The notes beneath the pieces are model-generated. The model had not been told where the DNA came from and did no database searches. It saw only the letters and a program-made list of their open reading frames with translations. Positions 56,406 through 64,000 of a stretch of DNA of 64,000 bases are shown piece by piece. Positions within the stretch are counted from its first letter, which is position 1. Each line of letters begins with the position of its first letter. This DNA is from Companilactobacillus pabuli (GTDB taxonomy: Bacteria; Bacillota; Bacilli; Lactobacillales; Lactobacillaceae): NCBI RefSeq assembly GCF_014058425.1, contig NZ_CP049366.1, forward strand, positions 310,001 through 374,000. The letters are read 5' to 3'. The position numbers and the translations under genes were made by a program.

Positions 56406-57850
56406 TATGAAAGACTTCCTATGAATTTATCGAAGGCCTTTTGACCTTGAGTGTTCCACTTGAAAACTCCAGCATCTTCAAGTACACGACCAAAGACTAA
56501 ACCAGTTTCTTTGTCGACGATTTCTGATACATTATCTTCATTGAAGTCGTATTTCTTCTGAAGTTGATCAGCCCAAGTCTTGTGATAGTCTGCCATTTGA
56601 TTAGGTTGTTTGAGTAAATAACGTTCAACTTCTTTTAGTTCATCTTTCAAGCGAGCTGGTAAAATTGCCCGACCCATAACTTCAATTAAACCGATATTTT
56701 CTTTTTTGATGTGTTGAACATCTTGATGGGGATGAAAGATACCGTCAGGGAATTCTTTTGAAGTTTGATTGTCACGTAAGACGATGTCTAAAACATAATT
56801 TTCGCCGTTTTTGTAAGCAATCGGTGTGACAGTGTGATGACGAACTCCTTTAGTAAAGGCTCTAACGTCAACAGTTTCATCAGAATAATTTTTCCAGTTT
56901 TCGTGAATCAAAGTGGCAGCGGCAATCAATTGTTCAGGGTCAGCACTAGTTAAACGAATTGTTGAAAGAGGCCATTTGACGATACCAGCTTTAACATCTT
57001 TTATTGGAAGTGAAATAGCACGATCAATTTTAGCTTTCATCATTGGAAATTGGTGACGTCCGCCTTGATAGTGGTCATGACTGAGCATTGAGCCACCAAC
57101 GATTGGTAAATCAGCGTTACTACCGACAAAGTATTGTGGGAAGATACGAATGATTTCTAGCAAATTATTGAATGTATGTTGATTGATGATCATTGGTTGA
57201 TGAACTTTATTTAAGAAGATAGCATGCTCGTTGAAATAAGCGTAAGGCGAATATTGGAAGCCCCAAGTTTGTCCACCAAGGATAAAGCGAATGATACGGT
57301 GGTTGCTTCTGGCTGGATATCCGAGTCGTCCTAAATAGCCTTCATTTTCCATACATAGTTGACATTTAGGATAACCAGTTTGTTTCTGTTTGCCAGCTAG
57401 AGCGATAGCTTTGGGGTCTTTTTCTGGTTTAGATAAGTTAATAGTAATTTCCAGATTTCCATAATCAGTTTTGACTTGATAAGAAATATTTTTGGCAATC
57501 GCTTTGACTTTGATGTAGTCATTGTCTTGACTTAATTTGTAGAAATAATTAGTAGCCGTTTCGGGACTTTTTTGATAAAGATTCCAAAACTTAGCGTTAA
57601 CTTTAGAAGGCAATGGTGTTACGAAATCCATCAGTTGATCATTGAGAATTTCCTTAGCAGTTTGATTATCTTCAATTTTGCCATTTTTGATAGCTGTTTT
57701 AATTAAAGCAGTTTTTATATCATCATCGGTTTGATGATTGTCGTCACCAACTAATGCACAGATACGATTATATAAATAAGTTTTGTCGAGTTCTTGATAG
57801 TCGTTGTCAGAATTAACGATTAAATCGACAAATTGGTCAACACAGGACAT
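56405..57850 (-). CDS. galT: UDP-glucose-hexose-1-phosphate uridylyltransferase, class II
   Basis: Exchanges UMP between UDP-glucose and galactose-1-phosphate in the Leloir pathway. 481 residues, the Firmicutes-type GalT rather than the shorter E. coli type. Characteristic segments are CQLCMENEGYLGRLGYPAR, SNADLPIVGGSMLSHDHYQG with the histidines near residue 260, and RDNQTSKEFPDGIFHPH. Its ATG overlaps the galK stop. Confidence 0.95.
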   Translation of the reverse strand: MSCVDQFVDLIVNSDNDYQELDKTYLYNRICALVGDDNHQTDDDIKTALIKTAIKNGKIEDNQTAKEILNDQLMDFVTPLPSKVNAKFWNLYQKSPETATNYFYKLSQDNDYIKVKAIAKNISYQVKTDYGNLEITINLSKPEKDPKAIALAGKQKQTGYPKCQLCMENEGYLGRLGYPARSNHRIIRFILGGQTWGFQYSPYAYFNEHAIFLNKVHQPMIINQHTFNNLLEIIRIFPQYFVGSNADLPIVGGSMLSHDHYQGGRHQFPMMKAKIDRAISLPIKDVKAGIVKWPLSTIRLTSADPEQLIAAATLIHENWKNYSDETVDVRAFTKGVRHHTVTPIAYKNGENYVLDIVLRDNQTSKEFPDGIFHPHQDVQHIKKENIGLIEVMGRAILPARLKDELKEVERYLLKQPNQMADYHKTWADQLQKKYDFNEDNVSEIVDKETGLVFGRVLEDAGVFKWNTQGQKAFDKFIGSLS

Positions 57851-59034
57851 TATTTTTCCACCTCAGAGATTTTGATTTCACTTGGTCCGTCAGCAATTTC
57901 AGCAATGTAAAAGTCAGCTTTGTAGCCAATCTTTTCTTGATAAATTTGGCCGACATTTTTCTTAAATGATTCGACTTGGTCTTTCTGAACGAAGGCAATC
58001 GCACAACCACCGAATCCAGCTCCGACCATTCGAGCACCGAGAACGCCATCTTGTTGCCAAGCAGCTTCAACTAAAGTATCAAGTTCAACGCCAGTTACTT
58101 CATAATCATAGTGGAGTGAAATGTGAGAAGCGTTGACGAGTTTGCCAAATTCAGTTAAGTTGTTTTCCTTTAGATATTTGATAGCTTTAAGAGTTCTTTG
58201 ATTTTCAAATACTGCATGACGAGCACGACGAATTAAAATATCATCGTTGATTAAATAAGAATTGCGGTCGAATTCGTCGATTGATAATTCGCCCAGAGAT
58301 TTGATATTTAATTTAGTTTGAAGGAGAGCTAGAGCTTGTTCACATTGACTACGACGTTCGTTGTACTTGGAATCAGCTAAAGCACGTTGCTTGTTTGTAT
58401 TCATGATTACAATCACGTGGTCGCCGAGTTCGACTGGGGCATAGTGATATTCCATTGTATTAGTATCGAGTAAGATAGCTTGGTCTTTTTTACCCATACC
58501 AACGGCAAATTCGTCCATGATTCCGGAGTTGACGCCGATGTATTTATTTTCGTTTTGTTGGCCCATTTTTACGAGATCAATTTGGTCGATTCCAAGCTGG
58601 AAGACGTCATTTAAAATATTACCCATTAGTAATTCGATTGAAGCAGAAGATGACAATCCAGCACCATCGGGTAAGTTGCCATGAACGTAAATGTTAAAGC
58701 CGTGGTCAATCTTATAACCAGCTTGTTGAATTAAGTAAATCATCCCTTTAAGATAATTTGACCAGTTGTCTTCTTTTTTATAAGTTAAGTCGTCTAGTGT
58801 GACGGAAATAATCCCAGTGTCTGGCAAGTTAGCAGAATACATTTGGATTGTTTCATCATCTCGATTACCAAAAGCAGCGTAAGTTCCCAAACTGATAGCA
58901 CAAGGGAAAACGTTACCCCCATTGTAGTCGGTATGTTCACCGATTAGATTGATTCTACCAGGTGAGAAAAAGAGTTTTTCAGCAGTTTCGTTAAAAATAT
59001 CTTGATAGCCTTGTAAAATTTCTTTCGTATCCAT
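57850..59034 (-). CDS. galK: Galactokinase
   Basis: GHMP kinase phosphorylating alpha-galactose at C1. Signature FSPGRINLIGEHTDYNGG near residue 25, the ATP loop GAGLSSSASIELL near 120, and GARMVGAGFGGCAIAFV near the C-terminus. I use the second ATG (59034) because GGAGA lies directly in front of the first. First gene of galK-galT-galR; no galE or galM is present in the window. A cre-like site lies 40 bp upstream. Confidence 0.95.
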   Translation of the reverse strand: MDTKEILQGYQDIFNETAEKLFFSPGRINLIGEHTDYNGGNVFPCAISLGTYAAFGNRDDETIQMYSANLPDTGIISVTLDDLTYKKEDNWSNYLKGMIYLIQQAGYKIDHGFNIYVHGNLPDGAGLSSSASIELLMGNILNDVFQLGIDQIDLVKMGQQNENKYIGVNSGIMDEFAVGMGKKDQAILLDTNTMEYHYAPVELGDHVIVIMNTNKQRALADSKYNERRSQCEQALALLQTKLNIKSLGELSIDEFDRNSYLINDDILIRRARHAVFENQRTLKAIKYLKENNLTEFGKLVNASHISLHYDYEVTGVELDTLVEAAWQQDGVLGARMVGAGFGGCAIAFVQKDQVESFKKNVGQIYQEKIGYKADFYIAEIADGPSEIKISEVEK

Positions 59035-59072
59035 AATCATTCTCCATTTTTACTAAATATTTACTTAACAAA

Positions 59073-59087
59073 ATGATAGCGCTTTCC
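59073..59087 (-). promoter_or_regulatory. cre-like / GalR-like operator upstream of galK
   Basis: ATGATAGCGCTTTCC has the CGCT core of CcpA and LacI-family sites and fits 13 of 15 cre positions. It lies in the galK-degV divergent region, so it could bind CcpA, GalR or both. Confidence 0.6.
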
Positions 59088-59182
59088 AGCAACTAAAACA
59101 AGTAGTATAGATTTAATTATTCCTATAAAATGTTATTATTATATGCATGAGTGCCCATACTGGAAAAAAGAGGAAGAAACCA

Positions 59183-60049
59183 ATGAAAACGGCAGTGGTA
59201 ACTGATACAGCGTCTTATTTGACACCGGAACAAATTAAAAAATATAACATTACTGTTTTACCAATTACAGTTATTTTGGGGAACAAGCAGTACAAAGAAA
59301 CCGAAGAATTAACCGATCAAGAATTCTTTGATTATTTACGTAACGAAAAAGAATTGCCAACAACTTCTCAAGTATCAATGGGACAAATTCAAGAAGCCTA
59401 TGACCGTCTAGTTGATGAAGGCTACGATACGATTATTTCGATTCATTTGTCATTAGGAATTACTTCCTTTATGGACAATTTGAGAATGTTCGTTAAGAGC
59501 TATGACAAGGCTAAAGTTTATCCGTTCGATTCAATGGCAGCTAGTGGTGCAGAAGCTGATTTAGTCATGATGGCAGGATTATTGGCACAACAAGGCGTTG
59601 AACCAGATGAAATCATCAAAAAATTAGAAGATTTGAGAGCTTCTACGCATATCTTGTTTGCAGTTGATGACTTGAAGCATTTGAGTAGAACTGGACGATT
59701 GAGCAATCACTCTGCTATCATCGGTAGTCTGTTGAATGTGAAACCATTGTTGACCTTTAAAGATGGTAAAATTTATGCGATTGCTAAAGAAAGAACTATG
59801 CATCGTGCTTATAGAATGATTGCTTCAGAAATTAAGAAATATACAGAAGAACACCCAGATAGGAATTTACACATCACGATTGTCGATTCAAACAATCGTG
59901 AAATGCTAGATAAGTGGTCAAATGATTTTCAAGAAGATTTTCCTAAAGCTAGAGTTTCCAAGAGTCATTTAGGACCAGCTATCAGTGTTCATACAGGTGA
60001 AAAGACTATGGGCGTTGTCTGGGATAAGGATTTTATAAATGAAAACTAG
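59183..60049 (+). CDS. DegV family fatty-acid-binding protein
   Basis: Fatty-acid-binding protein; the family supplies exogenous fatty acid to the FakA kinase as FakB. Features: VVTDTASYLTPEQIKKY, TTSQVSMGQIQEAY (fatty-acid contact TS/QVS), DSMAASGAEADLVMMAG and the DDLKHLSRTGRLS loop. I start at MKTAVVTD (59183), preceded by AGAGGAAG. A downstream VOC protein gene overlaps by 11 bp. No fakA here. Confidence 0.88.
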   Translation: MKTAVVTDTASYLTPEQIKKYNITVLPITVILGNKQYKETEELTDQEFFDYLRNEKELPTTSQVSMGQIQEAYDRLVDEGYDTIISIHLSLGITSFMDNLRMFVKSYDKAKVYPFDSMAASGAEADLVMMAGLLAQQGVEPDEIIKKLEDLRASTHILFAVDDLKHLSRTGRLSNHSAIIGSLLNVKPLLTFKDGKIYAIAKERTMHRAYRMIASEIKKYTEEHPDRNLHITIVDSNNREMLDKWSNDFQEDFPKARVSKSHLGPAISVHTGEKTMGVVWDKDFINEN

Positions 60050-60389
60050 AGTTGTATTGTATGTCAATGATGTTGATATGAGTGTTGATTTTTGGACGAT
60101 GGAGTTTGGTGGCGAAGTCTCTGATCGTCAAACTTTGAATGGTGGCTATCAAAATGTCATCATTAAAGTTTCTGCAGAAATGGAATTGTCGATTTTTCCT
60201 AAAGACTATATTCACATTTATGCCCCAGAAATCCCTGAAACTGTGCCATCATTGATGTTTTTCTCAGAAGATTTTTATCGCTTACATGAGGAGATTTTGA
60301 GTGCCAGTGAAATCAGTGAAGTAAATGGTGTTTTGACCTTTAACTTCCAAGATCCCGAAGGAAATATGTTTGTCATGGCAAAAGCATAG
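60039..60389 (+). CDS. VOC (glyoxalase/bleomycin-resistance-like) family protein
   Basis: 116-residue protein with the VOC beta-alpha-beta fold: RVVLYVNDVDMSVDFWTMEFG at the N-terminus and FNFQDPEGNMFVMAKA at the C-terminus. Metal-binding residues of the glyoxalase type are not obvious, so the activity is unclear. It overlaps the degV stop by 11 bp. Confidence 0.78.
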   Translation: MKTRVVLYVNDVDMSVDFWTMEFGGEVSDRQTLNGGYQNVIIKVSAEMELSIFPKDYIHIYAPEIPETVPSLMFFSEDFYRLHEEILSASEISEVNGVLTFNFQDPEGNMFVMAKA

Positions 60390-60418
60390 GTGAGTCCATT
60401 GTGGATTCATCTTTTTTT
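60388..60418 (+). terminator. Terminator after VOC gene
   Basis: AGGTGAGTCCA-TTG-TGGATTCATCT with seven Ts; two G-T pairs in the stem. Confidence 0.8.
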
Positions 60419-60453
60419 GTACGTTTTGTCCAGTTACTGATTGTATCTTTTGT

Positions 60454-60482
60454 TTGCACAAGTATTCGTATGACCATACACT
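60454..60482 (+). promoter_or_regulatory. GntR promoter with palindromic operator
   Basis: TTGCAC, 17 bases, TACACT. The palindrome GTATG-AC-CATAC (60468-60479) overlaps the -10 box, matching the GTATxxATAC-type sites of HutC/TreR-subfamily GntR repressors, so autorepression is likely. Confidence 0.65.
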
Positions 60483-60511
60483 TTAATTAGCGTCAGAAAG
60501 GAAAAATGCTT

Positions 60512-61219
60512 ATGAATACTTTGCATGAACAATTGTTGGATCAATTGGTTAGTTATGTTCAAACATTACCAGCTAATGCTAAATTACTTTCTGAAAGACA
60601 ATTAGCAAATAAATATCAAGTTTCACGTAATACCGTTCGCTTAGCGTTGCTAGATTTGGAGTCGACTGGCTTAGTCCGCCGCGTTCAAGGTGAGGGGACT
60701 TTTGTCAATCGAATCAATCTTCAAAGTGACCTCGGTAGTAGTTATAAATTTGGACAACAAATGCGCTTGTTAGGGAAAACTCCTAGTACAAAAATTATTA
60801 GTTTTGAAGAAAAAGATGTTAATGCCTATTTTGCTAAAAATCTCAATTTGGAAATTGGCGAGAAAATGTTTAAAGTTAGGCGCTTGCGTTTAGCTGATAA
60901 TGAACCGATGATGCTAGAGAGAAGTTTCTTGCCAGTAAAGTTATTTCCAACTTTGACTAAAGAGATGCTAGAAAATGATTCGATGTATGACGTCTTTGAA
61001 CAAGAATTTGACGAAAAAATTGATTACGCCGATGAGTATTTCTCAGCCGATGTTATCAGTAATTGTGACTGTGAGTCTATGCAGTTAAAACCGGGAACTC
61101 CGTGTTTGCATTTGGAAAGAAAAACCTATGACGAACAAAAGCACATTATTGAGTTTACTTTGAGTACTGCTCGCAGTGATGAGTTTGCTTATCATGTTAG
61201 ACATAATTTGGAAAATTAA
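60512..61219 (+). CDS. GntR-family (HutC/UTRA) regulator
   Basis: Winged-helix GntR domain (SERQLANKYQVSRNTVRLALLDLE) plus a C-terminal UTRA effector domain (residues ~85-235). UTRA regulators usually sense sugar phosphates or amino-sugar phosphates. I use the second ATG (60512), nine bases after AAAGGA. It is convergent with the sucrose PTS gene and has its own autoregulation-type operator; no sugar gene is directly adjacent on its own strand. Confidence 0.82.
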   Translation: MNTLHEQLLDQLVSYVQTLPANAKLLSERQLANKYQVSRNTVRLALLDLESTGLVRRVQGEGTFVNRINLQSDLGSSYKFGQQMRLLGKTPSTKIISFEEKDVNAYFAKNLNLEIGEKMFKVRRLRLADNEPMMLERSFLPVKLFPTLTKEMLENDSMYDVFEQEFDEKIDYADEYFSADVISNCDCESMQLKPGTPCLHLERKTYDEQKHIIEFTLSTARSDEFAYHVRHNLEN

Positions 61220-61254
61220 AAAAGATGCTGAAAATTAGATCGGCATCTTTTTTT
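61218..61254. terminator. Bidirectional terminator
   Basis: AAAAAAGATGC / GCATCTTTTTTT, between the convergent GntR and PTS genes. Confidence 0.85.
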
Positions 61255-61277
61255 GCGCTTATTTGATTTGTGAAGGG

Positions 61278-63224
61278 TTAAGCAGTAGCAACCGGAGTTG
61301 CTTCAAGTGTTGGTTTAGTTAAAACGACGATGTCATCACCTGAAGTGACATCAGATTTGTTCAAGCGGTCAACGTCTGAATATGTGGCACTGTTAGTTAC
61401 AACAACCATAACGGTTGTGTCATAACCGGCAGCTTGAATCTTTTGTAGATCAAAAGTTCCTAATAGATCACCTTTGTTGACGTGTTGTCCTTGTGTGACA
61501 TTGGAATTGAAGTATTGTCCTTTGAGATCAACCGTATCGATTCCTAAGTGAATCAAAATTTCGGCACCGTCATCAGTTTGAATTCCATAGGCGTGTTTAG
61601 TTTCATAAGCAACGGTCAAAGTTCCGTCAGCTACAGCATAAACGTTACCATCACTAGGTTTGATAGCAGCACCCTTACCCATAATTTCAGCTGAAAAAAC
61701 TTGGTCGTTAACTTCGGATAAGTTGATCAATTCGCCACTGACGGGAGCAGCAATCATTTCGTCAGCAACTTCGATATCTTTACCTTCAGAAATAGGGGCG
61801 GCAGTCGTTACTTTGTCGAATTTCTTACCATAGACATATGTCAAAGTGAATCCTAAGGCGATACTGATAATGATACTGATGAAGAATGGTAGATAAGATT
61901 TAGGTGGTAGGGAGATGAAACCGATGATTCCAGCAGCACCTAAAGCACTGGATAGAACGTGGAAAATACCGATAATAATTGAAGAAATACCTGAAGCAAT
62001 CATGGCACAGAAGAATGGGTAACGAAGTCTCAAGTTCACACCAAAGATTGCAGGTTCAGTAATTCCTAGTAAAGCTGAAACACCAGCTGAAGAAGCAAGT
62101 CCTTTTTGCTTTTCGTTTTTAGAAATGAAGAAGACAGCCAGACAGGCGGCACCTTGAGCGGCGTTGGCCATTGAAGCGATTGGGAAGATGAAATCTCCAC
62201 CGGTTTTGGCAATATTAGTTAATAATTGAGTTTCGATAGCAGGGAAACTTTGGTGCAATCCAGTAACTACGATAGGTGAGTAAAAAGTACCAAAGATAGC
62301 CGTACCGATAAAGCCAGTTGTGTTGTACATCCAAACGATACCATTAGTTAAAGCATCGGATAATGTTCTCATAATTGGTCCGACACCGATGAAAGTCAAC
62401 AAGCCAGTGATGATAACGGCAATTAACGGTGTAAAAATAAAATCGGGTGTAGCGGGCATGTGTTTGTGAAGCCATTTTTCAATGGTAGCGAGGATCCAAG
62501 AAACAGCTAGAACAGGTAAAACTTGTCCTTGATATCCAGCTTGAGCGACGTTCATACCGAAGATATTCCAGTAAGTCATTTTGCCAGCAGCCATCACGTT
62601 GGCAACGTCATAACCACTAACCAAACTAGGCATAACCATAGCCATACCAATAGCGGCACCAAGATAAGGATTACCACCAAAACGTTTCGTAGCGGAGAAT
62701 CCAATTAAAATTGGCATGAAAGTAAATGGTGCAGAAGCTAGTAAGTTGATCAGTTCAGAAACACCTTTTAAGCCGGGGTACATTTGAACAACTGATTGAG
62801 CTCCAAAGAGGTCTTGAGAGGTCAAAACATTGTTCAAGGCCATCAATAGACCACCAGCGACTAAAGCAGGAATCAATGGTACAAAAATATCAGAAAGAAG
62901 TTTAACTAAAGCCATTACGGGGTTAGCTTTTTTGCCGTCAGTGGCAAGATTCTTTAAGTCGTCAGGTGTGACTTCTTTTAAGCCGGTTTTTTTGATGAAG
63001 AAATCGTAAACCTTATCAACATCCCCAGGTCCGATAATGATTTGATATTGACCATTGATACTGAAAGTACCTTTTACGTCATCATCATTGTCCAAACCTT
63101 TTTGATCGATTTTTTTAACATCTTTAACTACTAATCTCAATCGAGTAGCACAATGGGCGGCAGCAATTAAGTTATCTTTGCCAACGTATTTGATTACTCG
63201 ATCAGCAACTTGTTCATGATTCAT
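61278..63224 (-). CDS. scrA: Sucrose-type PTS EIIBCA
   Basis: Membrane permease and kinase fusing IIB (phosphocysteine C25 in [10 protein letters not shown]), IIC (about ten TM, residues ~105-470) and IIA (phosphohistidine H559 in [12 protein letters not shown]). 648 residues. Sucrose specificity is inferred from the divergent sucrose-6-phosphate hydrolase gene and the shared operators; fused IIA is typical of lactobacillar sucrose and beta-glucoside PTS. AGGAGGA precedes the ATG. Confidence 0.9.
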   Translation of the reverse strand: MNHEQVADRVIKYVGKDNLIAAAHCATRLRLVVKDVKKIDQKGLDNDDDVKGTFSINGQYQIIIGPGDVDKVYDFFIKKTGLKEVTPDDLKNLATDGKKANPVMALVKLLSDIFVPLIPALVAGGLLMALNNVLTSQDLFGAQSVVQMYPGLKGVSELINLLASAPFTFMPILIGFSATKRFGGNPYLGAAIGMAMVMPSLVSGYDVANVMAAGKMTYWNIFGMNVAQAGYQGQVLPVLAVSWILATIEKWLHKHMPATPDFIFTPLIAVIITGLLTFIGVGPIMRTLSDALTNGIVWMYNTTGFIGTAIFGTFYSPIVVTGLHQSFPAIETQLLTNIAKTGGDFIFPIASMANAAQGAACLAVFFISKNEKQKGLASSAGVSALLGITEPAIFGVNLRLRYPFFCAMIASGISSIIIGIFHVLSSALGAAGIIGFISLPPKSYLPFFISIIISIALGFTLTYVYGKKFDKVTTAAPISEGKDIEVADEMIAAPVSGELINLSEVNDQVFSAEIMGKGAAIKPSDGNVYAVADGTLTVAYETKHAYGIQTDDGAEILIHLGIDTVDLKGQYFNSNVTQGQHVNKGDLLGTFDLQKIQAAGYDTTVMVVVTNSATYSDVDRLNKSDVTSGDDIVVLTKPTLEATPVATA

Positions 63225-63246
63225 GATGCGTTCCTCCTAAAAATTC

Positions 63247-63261
63247 ATGTAAGCGCTTTTT
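63247..63261 (-). promoter_or_regulatory. cre-like site in scrA leader
   Basis: ATGTAAGCGCTTTTT fits 14 of 15 cre positions. It lies between the scrA promoter and the ribosome-binding site. Confidence 0.7.
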
Positions 63262-63268
63262 GTAATTT

Positions 63269-63307
63269 AATAATACATGCTTTTTCATAAATGTCAAACG
63301 TTTAACA
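63269..63307 (-). promoter_or_regulatory. scrA promoter and ScrR-type operator
   Basis: Operator TGTCAAACGTTTAACA (63292-63307). On the - strand it supplies the -35 TTGACA, followed after 16 bases by TATTAT. Confidence 0.75.
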
Positions 63308-63370
63308 AAAATACTTTGATGCAATAAATAGTGATTTTTAAAGTGCTTAATGGAATAACATTACATTAAA

Positions 63371-63410
63371 TGTCAAACGATTGACAATTTTATATAAAAA
63401 CGGTTACAAT
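63371..63410 (+). promoter_or_regulatory. scrB promoter and ScrR-type operator
   Basis: Operator TGTCAAACGATTGACA (63371-63386) overlaps the -35 TTGACA (63381-63386); -10 TACAAT follows after 18 bases. A partial cre (AAAACGGTTACA) covers the -10 region. Confidence 0.78.
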
Positions 63411-63442
63411 GATAACTAATCAAGGAAAGTCGAGTTAGAACA

Positions 63443-64000
63443 ATGATTACAGAATGGACGACAAAATTAAGATACTTACCATATAAGGATTGGTCTACAA
63501 AACAAATCGCTGAAATCAAAAATAATATTGCTAATTCTCACTGGCGCTTGGGTTATCACATTCAACCTAGTACCGGATTGATGAATGACCCCAATGGTTT
63601 TTCTTATTTTAACAATCAATGGCATTTGTTTTATCAATCATTTCCTTACGGACCAGTGCATGGTTTGAAAAATTGGACCCACTTAACTTCTAACGATTTG
63701 GTAAATTGGCAAGATCACGGGCCAATATTATTGCCTGGGGATGCTCAAGATAGTCACGGCGCTTATTCTGGTTCAGGTATCGTTGTTGATGACAAATTAT
63801 TCTTAATGTATACCGGAAATGTCAGAGATAAAGACTGGGTCAGACATCCTAAACAAGATGGTGCCTGGTTAGATAGGAATAATCAGCTACAAAAAATTGC
63901 TACACCATTAATTGATCAAGTTAAATCAGGTTTTACTGATCATTTTCGTGACCCCCAAATTATTGAACACGACGGCCAGTATTATTGCTTGATAGGTGCT
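63443..64000 (+). CDS. scrB: Sucrose-6-phosphate hydrolase (GH32), 3' end outside window
   Basis: First 186 codons of a glycoside-hydrolase family 32 invertase, which cleaves sucrose-6-phosphate to glucose-6-phosphate and fructose after PTS uptake. The nucleophile motif is STGLMNDPNGFSYFN near residue 46, and the FRDPQI motif near 170 carries the transition-state stabilising Asp. The translation begins MITEWTTKLRYLPY. Divergent from scrA, with mirrored regulatory sites between them. The reading frame runs off the right edge. Confidence 0.93.
   Translation, partial: MITEWTTKLRYLPYKDWSTKQIAEIKNNIANSHWRLGYHIQPSTGLMNDPNGFSYFNNQWHLFYQSFPYGPVHGLKNWTHLTSNDLVNWQDHGPILLPGDAQDSHGAYSGSGIVVDDKLFLMYTGNVRDKDWVRHPKQDGAWLDRNNQLQKIATPLIDQVKSGFTDHFRDPQIIEHDGQYYCLIGA

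Overview
The window is about 64 kb of a low-GC Firmicutes chromosome. The pcrA-ligA-camS-gatCAB-dagK block, class II fructose-bisphosphate aldolase, mevalonate-pathway genes, SLAP-type surface proteins, CcpA-type cre sites and coding style point to Lactobacillaceae. A Companilactobacillus-like species is my best guess; this is inference, not an identification. I see no CRISPR array, prophage, rRNA or plasmid backbone.

Layout. (1) 1-11.4 kb: housekeeping block on the + strand (PcrA helicase, DNA ligase, CamS lipoprotein, GatCAB amidotransferase, diacylglycerol kinase, rRNA uracil methyltransferase). (2) 11.5-27 kb: accessory and surface region with a DUF915 hydrolase beside an orphan PTS EIIC, two large SLAP surface proteins, an amino-acid permease, an oxidoreductase, a DEAD-box helicase, tRNA-Arg(CCT), a thioesterase, a glycosyltransferase, one ISL3-type insertion sequence and a MarR/MFS pair. 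(3) 27-38 kb: membrane proteins (DUF3290/DUF421), a cytoplasmic multicopper oxidase, and an oxygen and c-di-GMP island holding two paralogous NADH oxidases, two paralogous membrane GGDEF proteins and a stand-alone EAL protein. (4) 38-49 kb: aldolase, UDP-GlcNAc epimerase, GtrA protein, flavodoxin, Map, YihY, GalU, and a thiolase/HMG-CoA reductase/HMG-CoA synthase operon. (5) 49-55 kb: tandem noncoding RNAs, a SLAP-3D protein, nucleoside deoxyribosyltransferase, IlvE, a second DUF915 hydrolase and small membrane proteins. (6) 55-64 kb: galK-galT-galR, DegV, and a divergent sucrose PTS / sucrose-6-phosphate hydrolase locus cut by the window end.

The most unusual content is noncoding. After mvaS lie two tandem copies of a roughly 370-nt structured RNA. 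Each has a near-consensus extended -10 promoter overlapped by a cre site, its own terminator, a helix joining the 5' and 3' ends, and conserved helices that exclude one another. A third cre-associated structured transcript, unrelated in sequence, lies on the - strand behind fba. Separately, a family of ~160-bp Y-shaped elements (a long basal stem with a conserved bulged A, then two hairpins) occurs five times between genes. Three copies are nearly identical and two are diverged with compensatory stem changes. Related shorter elements and a covarying hairpin module accompany them. These look like a spreading structured repeat family with no transposase of its own here.

Carbon control links several parts: cre-like sites sit at the RNA promoters, before galK and before the sucrose PTS gene, and paired palindromic operators overlap the -35 boxes of both sucrose promoters.
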